Source of the DNA: Poecilobothrus nobilitatus
Lineage: Eukaryota > Arthropoda > Insecta > Diptera > Dolichopodidae
NCBI GenBank assembly: GCA_947095535.1
Contig: OX352773.1
Location: 172,434,438-172,498,437, forward strand
Direction: 5' to 3'
Length of the DNA: 64,000 nt
Every line of letters begins with the position of its first letter. Within the stretch, counting starts at the first letter, position 1. Below, piece by piece: positions 1 to 12,085 of the stretch. The position numbers and the translations under genes were made by a program. Under the pieces are notes generated by a model. That model had not been told where the DNA came from. It saw only the letters and a list, made by a program, of their open reading frames with translations, and did no database searches.

Positions 1-3000
1 GTTAAATGATTCTTCATGTAAACACATTTAGGCATTAACCACTTGTTTTCCTTTGTTTTTTTTAAATATATTTAAATTACAGTTTATTTTTTGCTCACAA
101 ATTTCGGTTATCAATATACTTCAAATATTTTTCTTTTATTAAAAGTTAAAATCCGCACATACAAATAAAGTTGAAATCTGATCTGGTGAATGACGATGTA
201 TCAAATTTATCTTGAGAAAAAAATGCTGTAAAAAGATAGAATATAATTTGAAGCAGATGGTAACCCTTATTACTTTAAATTCAATTGTTTACCGAGAATA
301 TTAAAAAAAAAAAAATATTTTCTTGACGAATTCTTATTGTCAGTTTTAAGTCAATCTAAGCATTATTTAAGAGTTTTTATATATAATTTTTTTTTCTTAT
401 TTCTATCAAAAAAAAAATTTTTTTTTTTTTATCTTAAAACATTTATTATGTAATTTTAGTATAAAATTTGTTATCTCTTTCTAACTAATTATGTTTTTTT
501 TTTTCCTTTTCTTTGACTTCTCCTGAACTTTAACATCTCTTTTTATCATTAATTGTTATTTGTTATCCCTAAAAATTCTATTGTTTTATTCATTACATAC
601 ACACATACATACAATACACATGTAGGTTAACTTAACCTTCCATTCCATTAATTCCTCTTTTTCTTTTTTTCGATGCAGAAATTTTTCTCTCTTTTTTTTT
701 TAATTTATTTTCTCTCATTTTATTTATTATATTTTTTTTTTTATAATTATGGAATTTATGATTATTTTAACTTTTAAGTCCTTCTCCTTCATAATAGAAG
801 TACAAAGATATGTATTAAAGGGTTTGTATGTTTGAATATTTGTTCGTATATTTGTATATATTAATATATTATATATATATATAACCTATTAAACCTATAA
901 ATAAAGATAAAATTTATAAAATAAAGGTGTTGTTCTAAAATCTTAAGTATTCATATATTAATAGAAAAAAATAAATAAAATATGATAAAAATATTTATGT
1001 TATATATCTTATATTATAGTATGTACTTTATGGATTTATGCTTGTTTTTTTTTTTTTTTTTTAAATAATTTGATTGCAAAAAATAATACCTATATACTAA
1101 TACCTATATATTAATGAACATACATTGTGTACATAATATAAATAAAATGCAATTTTATCGGTATAGAAACTGTTATAGCGTATAACTAAGAAGAACAATA
1201 TTAAATTGATTCCGTGCAATTAAATGACGGCAGAAAATCTTGAAGAGGATAGTTCATGGTTAAAGACTATATTTGTTGGATAAAAATGGGGGTTCATTGA
1301 AGAATCACCATAATATGAAATTATATATTCTCTATTTTAACCTTAGTTGATGGTTTTATAAAATGCATTGCATGCATGCATTCTACCTCCTCAGATGAAT
1401 TTGGTATTAAAGAAAGTAAAATTGTGCAAAAATATTTTTGACAGATCTTATTTTATTAAAAGGTATATTATTTTAATTTACAGTCATAAGCAAAAAGATT
1501 TTCCCATTTTAATTAACGTATTTAATATTATATGTAACTTGCAAAATTCAAGTTACATATATTTCAACACTATATTTCGATTGAGTATTTATAACATAAA
1601 TCTTATTTCATATTTCGGATGTAGACCGAAACCGTACCGTACAACAGTACATGTTGTATATAAGAAAAATTATGAACGAACAAAGGAATAAGTTGTTTTC
1701 GATGTTTATACAGAAACATATTTTATACAATTTAAGTTAAATCATTAAAAAACAAAAAAAAATTAATTGAATAAACGACCAAGAACATTCAACATCAATG
1801 TTAAACCAGTGTTTCTAGATACATAATACATATATTATATACTTATATGCATGCGAAATCTGGAAATCTTAAGATAATACGAAATCTTTGCCAAATTATA
1901 CATATCTAAACAGAATCTGCCCAATATTTTATCTAAACATATAACCTCAATAAAAAAAACTTTACAAGCTAATATCTAGCACATTTAAAACAACACAAAT
2001 CCAGTATGAAAAATGAAGACAGAGTGGCCATACTCTCGCAAAATTAGACTATGATATTAGTTTAATGATATTTGAGTGGAATCCTTAACAAATGCAAAAG
2101 ACCGCATAATATGTGGGTCGGAATCACAGAAACGAATTTAGGGAAGAAAAAAATAGCGCTAGACAGAACAAAATCGAATGTAATTGTTTTCGCTCTGTGC
2201 AGTATGTTTACCTTAAACTTGTATCTATAACTGTTACTATTGGAACATTTTCAATTTTAGACAGATAAAAAATTAAAAATAAAAAAAAAATTTAAAAATT
2301 AAACCAATACACATTTTACATATATATATCATTGCTCTGCAAATTTTATCCTATTATTTCAAAAATTCTTTTTTTTATTTATGATTATTCTTAAAACTGT
2401 TATACAACAAAACATATTACAATATATGTATGTTGATTGTTGTAAAACATTTTCAAATATTTAAAATCACGTATTAGAGAAAAATAAAACAGAAATCACT
2501 GTATATCAAATAATAATATTTCGACATTTAATCCAAATCTAAGATATCGTAACATATAAAGAAAATGAACTTCAAATAAACTCGTGATCAATCAACTGAA
2601 TGACCACATCACTAATGAGTAATGACCATATAAACAAAAACGGTAAATTAACTGATGAAGGTATCCATACCATAGTTATAAAAATTTGTACTTAATAAAA
2701 AAAAAAAAATATTTTGATTTGATTTAAAATGTCCTTAATATAAGTTCTAGTGTTCTTCGAAAGATAGTGGTATATGTATTACAAGGACCTTTTTTTTATA
2801 TTTTTGTAAGGATACAATAGAATTATTCATCCTTTTAAATGTAACTGAATTTAGTATGAACTAAAAAACAAAAAAAAAAAACATAAATTCAGGTAAAAAA
2901 AAAATATATATATATATGAATGTTATTGTATGTATATGTATAAATAAATATAAACACATCTATGTATAAATTAATTTCTATTAGTATTATATATATATAT

Positions 3001-4076
3001 ATAAAATATTTAAACTAAAAAACTTATTGTATATGTATAGGTATATATCGTTAATATTTTTATGTTCATTGTTTGAAATTAAAAACTATATAGAAACTAA
3101 AAACCATATCCTATATTATAATAGTCATTAATATAATTCAGTAATAACGACGTATCCTTCATAGGATATTATATGAAATTGTAAAAACACTTTAGAAAAA
3201 TTATTGGTTCTTTTTATTTATTTAATGTCTATCTTAAAAGACGATCGTTATTAATCTAGAACAGTATCTATTATATAAAATGTTAAAAGGAAAAAAAAAA
3301 GTATCTTATAAAAATAAATAATAAATGTTTTTATATAATTTAATTTTAATGTATCTTGAGTTTTTGTTATAATATATAAATGTATATATATATATACTTA
3401 TATGTTATTAATATATTATATTGTATTTATATGTATTATATTATATGCAATTTAAGATTTAGGGTAGGGTTCAAAAAAAAAAATAGAATCCCATCCCAAG
3501 AATAAAAATAAAAACAAAATAAAATGTAAATAATTTTTTTTTTTTAAATCTCAATTTTTATTGTTAAATGTTAAATATAATGTAATATTATGTAAGGTTT
3601 CTTCAATATTTTAATGTTTTACATATACATACATATGTACAATAAAATTTTTAATAAAATAAATGATAAATTCTAAAGATAGTATACATAATATGCAAAA
3701 CATATTAATTTTTTGTACTCGCTCTAGTTTTCATTCCAATTTTTTATTGTTTTGCATTATTTAAGATATTTTAAAATCTATTAAAGGAAGGGATAATTAT
3801 ATATATTATAGTTTTTGTTGTTATTTTAAAAACGTTTAATAGAGATCCGGGGGAAACGAATAATATAATTTTAAAATATTTATTTAGATTTTATTTTTAT
3901 TATTCCTTTTTCATTTTAAACATTTTCATTTTCATTATTTTATTTTATTTTATTTTAAAATTAGAATTTTTTTTTTAAGGTTGCAGTTATTATTGAAATA
4001 CTTTAATGAAATTTTTATTTTCAATTTTTTTTTTGCAGGGTAGACAAATAAAATTGAACAAAAAGATTGATTGGGT
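1..4076. other. Low-complexity AT-rich non-coding DNA
   Basis: No gene seen. The stretch is made of A and T homopolymers, TA runs and ATGT/ACAT motifs. A 13-bp perfect inverted repeat lies at 1529-1541/1549-1561. A somewhat more complex, less AT-biased patch spans about 1990-2220 but gives no open frame longer than about 25 codons and no family I recognise. The 107-codon frame at 1368-1691 has no recognisable motif and its composition simply follows the DNA, so I do not call it a gene. Confidence 0.7.
1529..1561. repeat. Perfect 13-bp inverted repeat, 7-nt loop
   Basis: TATATGTAACTTG at 1529-1541 is followed seven bases later by its exact reverse complement at 1549-1561. It would form a small stable hairpin. 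In such AT-rich DNA a chance origin is possible, although the arms contain G/C at matching places. Confidence 0.6.
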
Positions 4077-4998
4077 ATGGTTTGGATTAACGTCCGCGTC
4101 CGATTGTAATGAAATTTATTATAACGGCACTTGGTAAATTCACCAACATTTCATAGAGGACCACTTTGACCGACATTTTTGAAAGTCAAATTGATTATTT
4201 GAAAATTTTCCTATTATTTTGTAGTATTTTACTTTAACAGTTATATTTTTGGTCTACGGTAGAATACAAGAACCATTTTCTACATAATTATCGAGCATAA
4301 TACTATCTTTAATATACAACTTGTTTCGTGTTAATCGGTGCTACCGTTTTTGAGATATTGCAGTTCCAAGCTGAAATTTCAATAAAAAAAAAAAAAAATT
4401 AAAACTTTCAAAAAAACTACTATACATGTAAAATTTTCAAAGACACCTCTTATATTTATTATACCTATACTGTTAGAAAGCTCTTTTTAACCTCTTTTCA
4501 ACGGTATAAAACGGTATAAAAATTTTTTTTTATCAAAATTTCCACTTGAAACTGCAATATCTCAAAAACGGTAACACCGATTAAGATGAAACAAGATATA
4601 TATTAAAGATAGTATTATGATCTACAATTATGTAGAAAATGGTTCCTGTATATTATCGTAGATAAAAGATATAACGGATAAAGTAAAATACTACAAAATA
4701 ATAGGAAAATTTTCAAATAATCAATTTGACCTTCAAATGACCTTCTCGGTCGTAATAGTATCGATAAGTATTATGATCTACAATTATGTAGAAAATGGTT
4801 CCTGTATATTATCGTAGATAAAAGATATAACGGATAAAGTAAAATACTACAAAATAATAGGAAAATTTTCAAATAATCAATTTGACCTTCAAATGACCTT
4901 CTCGGTCAAAGTAGACTTCTATAAAATGTTGGTGACATCACTAAGTATCGTTACAAAAAATTTCATTTCAATCGGACGCGGACGCTAATCCAAACCAT
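4077..4998. mobile_element. Foldback (long inverted repeat) element, 922 bp
   Basis: The left arm (about 4077-4382) and right arm (about 4532-4998) are imperfect reverse complements over roughly 300 bp. The outer ends match almost base for base: ATGGTTTGGATTAACGTCCG at the left against ATGGTTTGGATTAGCGTCCG read inward from the right. Inner segments also match, for instance the motif around 'gtttttgagatattgcagtt' (4349) and its complement near 4550. The centre (4383-4531) is A-rich spacer. The right arm is longer because 141 bp is duplicated in it. There is no open frame, so it is non-autonomous. I see no convincing target duplication. Transcription across it would give a long hairpin RNA. Superfamily not assigned. 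Confidence 0.85.
4611..4907. repeat. Two identical 141-bp direct copies inside the foldback
   Basis: 4611-4751 and 4767-4907 are identical by eye over 141 bp and are separated by 15 bp of filler (4752-4766). Since the two arms of the foldback have diverged visibly from each other, perfect identity here implies a recent tandem duplication (or conversion) within an older element. Confidence 0.85.
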
Positions 4999-6469
4999 TT
5001 CCTAAAACAAAAATGTTCCAATAATATAATATGTTTCATAACTTCCTATTTTTGCCTGTCATTGAAAAAATTATTATGTAACCTAACCACAAAATTACTT
5101 TTATTTTTTGATTAGATGACTCACACAACACCTAATTTTACTGAAATATTTTCTTAATTGCTCTCAATTACTAACGAAATTGATATTTCGAATAGTTTAT
5201 CAGATATACTGTGTTAAATAAATTGCAACCAATTGAAGTTATTTGCTTTTAGTGTAAATTTAAGGGCTAAAAGTTACAAAGCAATCGCGCAGTTATCCTT
5301 CATGGAACTTTCTCCTAAGTTTTTAATAAAACGAATTTCAATGATGAATTTCAATGATAGGTAATAACTGCAGTCTAAATACATATACTGACATATGTAC
5401 ATATGTATTTTGTAGTTTACAAAACATTTTTTGTTTAAATTTTGATGAATGTAAAACATTTTGTGCAGTTATAAATTAAATATTGTAACAGTTATAAATT
5501 ATCAAAATTTTAAATATGTATAATGAAGATTTAAAAGAAAAAAGCAGAAGAAATAGGTAGAAAAAATAGCTTTAGATTTTGGTATGGCTTAATTGTTATT
5601 TATTAAATTAATGTTACATAATTTTAAACAATTTTCGAAAATTACATGACATTACAAAGGGACAATTGTTATACACACATATTTATAATCTCTTTTGTAA
5701 CTCTTTTAACAAAATTTGAGACTTTTATTGAAGTATTTGTCAGTGACGTTCGCCGTTATATCTACATATAAAAAGTGTACTCTGCAAAAAACAGGTTTGA
5801 CAAGTTTGTTAAAGAACTTTTCTGAGGTCAAAAATTTATATATATATGATTTTTATAAATACACATGTACTACTCACGGACACATTCATTAACAATTATT
5901 TTAAAGCCGTACGAAATTAAATTTTCTTTGCAGATAAAAAAAAAAATTACCGCAAAATAAAAAATATGAATCGCGACATATATTTCACATACATATTTTT
6001 ATAACAAATCTAATTTTAAATCAACAAGAAATAGCTGGTATAAGTTTATGAAATTATTAACATCCTTATTCCTTATAATCTTAACTACAAATATTATAGT
6101 AAAAAATTGTATTTAAAAAAAGAAAAGTGCAAAAAGTTATGAAATCTTAAAAAAGAATAATAAACATCAGAATTTCCAAAACATTTGAAAACATTTCAAT
6201 TCATGTATATATGCACAGGTTTTTATTTCAAAAATTTGAAATAACGGTAATATTAAATAATTCCATTTAAAAATATTATATGAAAGTACTTTTATATATG
6301 TATGTATGTATATATAAGACAATTTTAAATGTTAAGAGTTGGAACGTTAAGGATATTTAAGACAATTTAAATTGTATAGAAATATTATTAGTTTCTAAAA
6401 TCAATATTTTCGTTGATTTAAGCAATTTTGTGGATTGATAAATCAAAAATTTTAATTTATTACAAAATT
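4999..6469. other. AT-rich non-coding DNA, nothing recognised
   Basis: Unique-looking AT-rich sequence with short TATG/ACAT tracts. The 61-codon minus frame at 5274-5459 is Tyr/Ile/Lys-rich with no motif, and I treat it as chance. Confidence 0.6.
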
Positions 6470-6668
6470 GGGACCTTGGTAGCCTAATGGGTAACAGCGG
6501 AGTAGTGTGGATTGTGGGTAACAGCGGAGTAGTGTGGATAAATCCCACACGTGTCGTAAGAATAATTCCCCGTTACGACATTTACAGTCACACCTGGAAA
6601 AAGAAAAGATTGTGTAATTTTCTTGTCACATTTATGTGCCAGAGAAATAAACTATAAAAAAAAAACAA
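6470..6668 (+). mobile_element. SINE family A, copy A1 (tRNA-like head, internal duplication)
   Basis: The head begins GGGACCTTGGTAGCCTAATGG (box A-like) and runs into the family tail: 'cgtgtcgtaagaataattcc', 'ttacgacatttacag', 'gattgtgtaatttt', 'cttgtcacatttatgtg', then an A-rich end. The tail is shared with copies A2 (7619), A3 (30502, reverse) and A4 (38623). In this copy a 24-bp unit is repeated directly (6488-6511 and 6515-6538), which has replaced the normal region between the boxes; the box B is degenerate. It has no coding capacity and would have relied on a partner LINE for movement (general SINE biology). Confidence 0.75.
6488..6538 (+). repeat. 24-bp direct duplication within SINE A1
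   Basis: TGGGTAACAGCGGAGTAGTG plus four more bases occurs at 6488-6511 and again at 6515-6538, three bases apart. It is absent from the other family A copies, so it arose in this copy or its immediate source. Confidence 0.8.
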
Positions 6669-7618
6669 TTATAAAATTAAGAAAGGGATCTAAACTTGAT
6701 CAAATTTATTTAAATTTCTAATCAAAAGATTATTTAAAATGATTACTTCCGAGTTGAACGTTTCGGATTAAATATGAAATTTTTTCTATATGATATGTAG
6801 TATTAATGTTGGCTTTGTTATGCACCTTATTGTTTATAAACCTCATGGGAATTTATAATTTTTTATAGTGTGGGTTGCATCACAATCACTTCAGACTGAT
6901 GCTGCATATAGAATTATTGCCTGAAAAATTATTTTAATAGTTTATTTTCTGTTGATAAAGTTAATTCTCTATTAATAAGAGGACATAACATGCACGTACA
7001 TTAATTATTTACTTAAATGGTTTAATTTTACAGTTAAATTATAAGGTTTAGTTTAATTTACTACAATTTCTTAAAATTTGGCTTCCTAAAATTGCATTAA
7101 TTAAAAAAAAAATTAAGCAATGCTATTTTACTCTAATTAATTTGTTTTTATTGTGACATTTTAAAAATTTTTGAAATATTTTTCTATCACTTTTGTAATT
7201 TGTATTCATAAGTAGGTATATGTATATAATAATATACTAAAATAACCCCAAATACTTTAGATTTGTCATGATTAAAATTGATTGTAAATTAATATTTTAT
7301 ATTTGATTTAGAGATAATAGATATATGTATAAGTATAAGTACCAGTTTAAAAAAAAAAATTCTTGAATAAAATTGTGCAATATTTGATATAGGCAGGCAA
7401 AAAGAAAAACAAATAATTTATTAAGAAAAATATTCAAAGTTAATTTTGCCCACCCATTGTTACTTAAAAAACTTGTTAAATAATTAATCCAACTTTGCCT
7501 GATAAATTGAAATAAAAAGTTTAAAATTAAAAATCAGAATACGTTTGTTTTCATTTTTTAAAGAAAAAGATCAAAGGAAAAATTAAAATTTTTCATATAA
7601 TTTAGTAATATATACATA
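6669..7618. other. AT-rich non-coding DNA, nothing recognised
   Basis: Homopolymer-rich sequence between two SINE A copies. No open frame of interest and no inverted or tandem repeat that stands out. Confidence 0.6.
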
Positions 7619-7825
7619 GGGCCTCGATGGTCTAGTGGAAAAGAGCGTATAAAAATACGCTGTAAACATCGAGGGAGTGTGGGTTCGAATCCTACACACG
7701 TCCTAATAATAATTCCCTCTTACGACATTTACAGCCACGCCTGAAAAGGAAAGGCTGTGTAATTTCTTTGTCACATTTATGTGACACGGAATAAACTAAA
7801 AAAAAAAACAAACAAAAAAAAACAA
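7619..7825 (+). mobile_element. SINE family A, copy A2 (best preserved)
   Basis: A pol III promoter-like pair is clear: box A TGGTCTAGTGG at 7628-7638 and box B GGTTCGAATCC at 7682-7692. Between them GCGTA/TACGC forms a short hairpin like an anticodon arm, and CCTCGATG (7622-7629) pairs with CATCGAGG (7667-7674). The 5' end does not pair with the 3' side of the head as an acceptor stem would, so this is not a functional tRNA gene. The body (about 7693-7797) carries the family segments 'cttacgacatttacagccac', 'gaaaaggaaaggctgtgtaa' and 'tttgtcacatttatgtgac', and ends in an A-rich tail (about 7798-7825). Length about 200 bp. It is the reference copy for the family in this window. Confidence 0.85.
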
Positions 7826-7983
7826 CGTACATACTAATTATTTTATTACATCTAATTATTTTATTTTAATAAACATATTCATACATAATATAAATTTTCT
7901 TTAAATTTTAGTCGGCATTATTTAAAAATTAAAATTAATTTTGGATTTTAAATAAATGCCTAAATATAAATCTGACATTTATT

Positions 7984-8114
7984 GTATACAGTCGAGTAAT
8001 CAACGGCTTAGTTAAATAAAGATTCCAAAAACTGAAGCTTAGTCAAATATGAATAATAAATGACTTAGTGGATGTCCATAATACTCCTTATAGGAAGTAA
8101 GGGAAAAAAAAGAA
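7984..8114 (+). mobile_element. Dispersed repeat family B, copy B1 (3' part)
   Basis: Shares with B2 (12608) and B4 (58490) the segment 'actgaagcttagtcaaatat' followed by 'gaataataaatgacttagtg', a 'gatg...ctccttatagga' motif and an A-rich end. It also has 'taatcaacggcttag', matched in B5 (61711). The 5' part seen in B2, B3 and B5 ('ttcttgtataagataa', 'agatgtcgcac') is missing, so this copy is 5'-truncated, as is common for retroposons. Confidence 0.65.
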
Positions 8115-8757
8115 TTTATTGTATATATACATGTATTTGGATGCATATGTATACTTACATACATACTAGAATTCTTTAGAATTAATAAAATTTTTATGAC
8201 ATGGTCATATCTTAATAATTTTGTATTTTATCCTGAAAGGACTTGACAATTACAAGTTTTCATTAACTTAATCGATTGGTACTTAAAATTATAAGAATTC
8301 TTTAGTTAAATAAAAACCTTTACATAAATTTACCGTTAGATTAATAAATCATCAATCAATTTATACCAATTAATATTTGATTATATCATATTGCATGCTG
8401 TTTGGTTTTAATAGTAACTATGTATACCATGAGGACTCTTTATACTACCATGATAATTGATCACTTATTAATTTTATTAATATTGCATCTTTAAACACTA
8501 ATCTAGTATCAAATGATATTATATATAGATGCTATACAAACTAGATATTCTTGCTTAAATCGGAACATTTTCAGAATATTATTTTACTTTTATTTGTAAT
8601 TATGACAGAATGTTCGGAATATGATTTTTATATCAGTATAGGCAATATACATATATATATGTATGTACATCAGTATACGTCAACGGGTACATTTTACTTT
8701 AGGTACATTGTCCAATCTTTTTCAAAATTTACTGAGAGATACCTTCGATTAAATGCA
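8115..8757. other. AT-rich non-coding DNA
   Basis: No gene seen. The 74-codon frame that overlaps 8551-8775 runs into the MITE terminus and has no motif, so it is rejected as chance. Confidence 0.55.
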
Positions 8758-9487
8758 ATATGGACCCAACTATAAGATGATGTCACTAAGAACTTCAAAA
8801 AGCCCTTTGAAAATTTATGGGAGCAACTTATTTAAAGAGCCGTAGCACCGACATTTATGGAATTACGGACCCCTACCAAGGCTTAAACAAAAGCCCTAAA
8901 CATTTACCTTACAAAAACATCTATAGTGTTATAAGATATTCAACGGTTTCGATACAGGGTGTTTAAAAAAAAATATTAAAAAAAATGTGGTTTACATTAC
9001 TTTAAATTAAAAAAAAATATCGATATAACATTACATTTTTGATGACGTCATAATTGTTCTTTTTTTTCTTTTTTCGAAAATCGTTCTAATAAATCTCCTG
9101 TACCTAATATAGTTTTGTTATTAAAACAAATATATGAGATTTAAACACCATAAAATATAAAAATTTCATATAAAAAGCTATATTAAAATACACTTTAAAT
9201 ATGAAATTACTACTATTGGAATTGCCCCCACTATTTTAATTGTTTTGTTGTTAAAATAGATATGTACTTATGTAAAAAATATAATTAGTAGCGATTTTAC
9301 AAATGGTTACAAACTTAGGGTTATACGCTTTTTATAAAATATGAATATACATATATGTATGTTTCTAAATTAGGAGGGATTTTAGAGTTCATTACAATAT
9401 CAGGGTTTCAATAATTTATTTAGGGCTCTTTAAGTAATTTGCTTTTTCGAAGCCCTTAGTGTCCCCATCGCTTATTTAGATCCATAT
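8758..9487. mobile_element. MITE-like element with imperfect terminal inverted repeats
   Basis: The left end, ATATGGACCCAACTATAAG followed by 'gatgatgtcactaagaactt', matches the reverse complement of the right end, ATATGGATCTAAATAAGCG followed by 'gatggggacactaagggctt'. The similarity continues inward through 'cttatttaaagagcc' (8828) against 'attacttaaagagcc' at the right, about 75 bp in all. The interior has no coding frame. It contains a perfect CRE-type palindrome TGACGTCA at 9043-9050. Superfamily not assigned; no clear target duplication. Confidence 0.65.
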
Positions 9488-12085
9488 AGTGTTTCATCAC
9501 ATGATCTAACGCGTCTTTTAATAAAGTTTGAAAAGGTTCCATCAATGTATCTATGTATAAAGTAAAATATCTCCAAGTTAACAACTTAATCAAATCATTT
9601 GACGTTGAAATTTAAATTTGATTATAATTTGCATATTATGTTTTGAGATTTTAACTCCATTTTATATAACATTGAAAAATATGAAAACACAATACTGATA
9701 TTAATAATATAAATTTTTTAAATCACAATAAAAAAAATTGCATTACCATTAGAAATTAGAATTATTTAAATAAAATGTAAATAAATTATTATGTATGTAC
9801 GTACGTAGAATATACATAGATGGCGTCACAATTAATTCATACTTTTATATAAAATTGGTGTTGTTTTTATTTTTTTTGTAGATAATCAATAAAAAAAAAA
9901 AATATTTTATTTTTGGTTAATCTTATTCTTCTTTATTTTTTTTTTTTTTTGCATCTATTATTTCTTTTTTTTTTTCGATTCTCTCCTCTGAATTTTAATT
10001 ATGAAATAAACCATCAGTTGTACTAATTAATTTTTCTTTTTTTTTTATACATACATAATATATACATATGTACATATGCTTTTGTATGTATATATGTATC
10101 TATATAAGCATATTTTTGTACATAAAGTTATTTATTTTTTTTAAATATATTTTTAATATAAAGTATATATTATTATATAATTAGAATTGTATACATATAG
10201 ATACATACATTCATACATACATATATGTAAATATATTGTACATGTATACATATATTTGTCAATTATTAAAAACCCTAAAATTAAATTAAAAGTCAATGTC
10301 TTTTTCAAATTTAGGTATATACATATGTATGTACATATCAACATATACTAAATTCTATCTATAAAAATGTATTATTAAAATATTAATGGTATGATAAAAA
10401 AAAATATTGTCAATATACGAGTATATAATATGCATTTTGATTTTTATAATACCTATATGGTGGTGTGTAAGAAAAGAATATGCATTAAAAATATATAAAA
10501 TAAACATAATATCGTGAATTTTTAATAAAAATGAGTTGCTTATTATTACCTAAAACGATTAAATACTTGCACATATACATACATATGTATACATACATTT
10601 TACATATAATATTATAAATTAACAAAGAAATTATTTATTTAAAAATTTCAGTAAATCAAAAAATTTTACATGAAAAAATATATACCAATCTAGATATTTT
10701 ATGAATATATATAGTACATACGTTACCATACATATTAATAATAAAATAATATTAATATTAAAATAAATGGGGAACATATTCTATATGTACAATATGATGC
10801 ATATATACACTTTTAAAAATAAAACGATAATTGATGATTGTTATTTTACAATTTCGAAGATAAATAATTTATTCACAATATACTTAAATAGATACACATT
10901 ATTTATTTAGATTTTAATGCACATACATACATACATATTATATGAGTTTTAATCAAAAAGATTAAAAAAAAAAAAAAAAAACAAATGCATTAATTTAGTA
11001 TTTTTAATTTGATATCATCGCTTAAGGGGTGCATATGTATCTCATCCTCTTAAAATATTTCATGTGTATATTTATGTTTGCACGTACGAGTTACGACATT
11101 AGGACATACATATGTACATATATATGTATTTAAAAAAAAAACATTTTAATAATGAAATATAAAAACGAAAAATGTTCATCTTAACTTATGCTTACCCTGA
11201 TTATAATTCAATACTTATTATTTTTTTTTATTTTAAAATAAATCAATCCCAAAAAAAAAAAAACTTTTAAAAAACAGATAGAATGTTTAAGTTAAATCTC
11301 ATATACGAACTTCAAATATTGTACTTAGTTAAAGTAAAAATGTATAAATTTATACAAAATATAAAAATACTTAAAATATGCATATGTATGTATGTAGGTA
11401 GGTTTTATGTTTAGATTTTTAATTATAATATGTTTTGATTTAATTTTAATCCTTCAAGTAACTGTACGAAAAAAGGTTAGCCATATAACTAAAAAAAAAA
11501 AAAAAAAATAAAACCCCATCAGTTAGATTATTCATATTTATATGGGCTACCATCTAAAAAATTTAAAAACATTTCGCTTAATAGTGCAGTTAAGTATCAA
11601 GTATTTCCAGAATATAAATGAAATCATAATATAACCAAATATACCTTATATACCATACATTATTACAGTGTATTTGTTACAGTGAAGTTGTTATGTACAA
11701 TATATAATAAGCTCCTCTTTCATATTCTTACACAACAACTTAACTTCAGTTAGGAAGATTGTAAATTGAAATCAAACTGTTGATTTTGTTTTTCATACAT
11801 TATTTTATTAATACATACAGCTGTAGATATACATTTTTAATTTTATCTTTAGAACTTCAATTTTCCCAAAAATATGATAAGCTAGAAAATTTAAAATAAA
11901 TTTAAATTTATTATTTAGTGAGGTTCAGTCAAGGGTATTGTATTTAGTTGACTTAAGACTGCAGCTTATTATTCAAAACTCCTTAGATCCATACTCTGAC
12001 TGGATCATACAGTTTAATAAAAAAAATAATAACTATAAATTTTTCTTTGAATATAAAATTATTATAATTAAATATAATTAATATT
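9488..12085. other. AT-rich low-complexity DNA with many ACAT/ATGT tracts
   Basis: Dominated by A/T runs and short (ACAT)/(ATGT) arrays such as 10196-10235 and 10918-10940. No gene. The fragment 'catagatggcgtcacaatt' near 9818 resembles the 'tagatggcgtacaaat' motif of repeat family B (58507) and may be a decayed scrap of it. Confidence 0.6.

Noticed and set aside
1224..1283. Short protein-like frame MTAENLEEDSSWLKTIFVG
   Set aside because: Only 19 codons, no splice donor at its end and no second exon; recorded only as a possible relic.
1368..1691. 107-codon frame with mixed composition
   Set aside because: No motif, no homolog recognised, composition follows the AT-rich DNA, and a hairpin repeat lies in its middle.
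7619..7700. Functional tRNA gene in the SINE A head
   Set aside because: Box A and box B are good, but the 5' and 3' ends cannot form an acceptor stem and the same head occurs in four places attached to a common tail.
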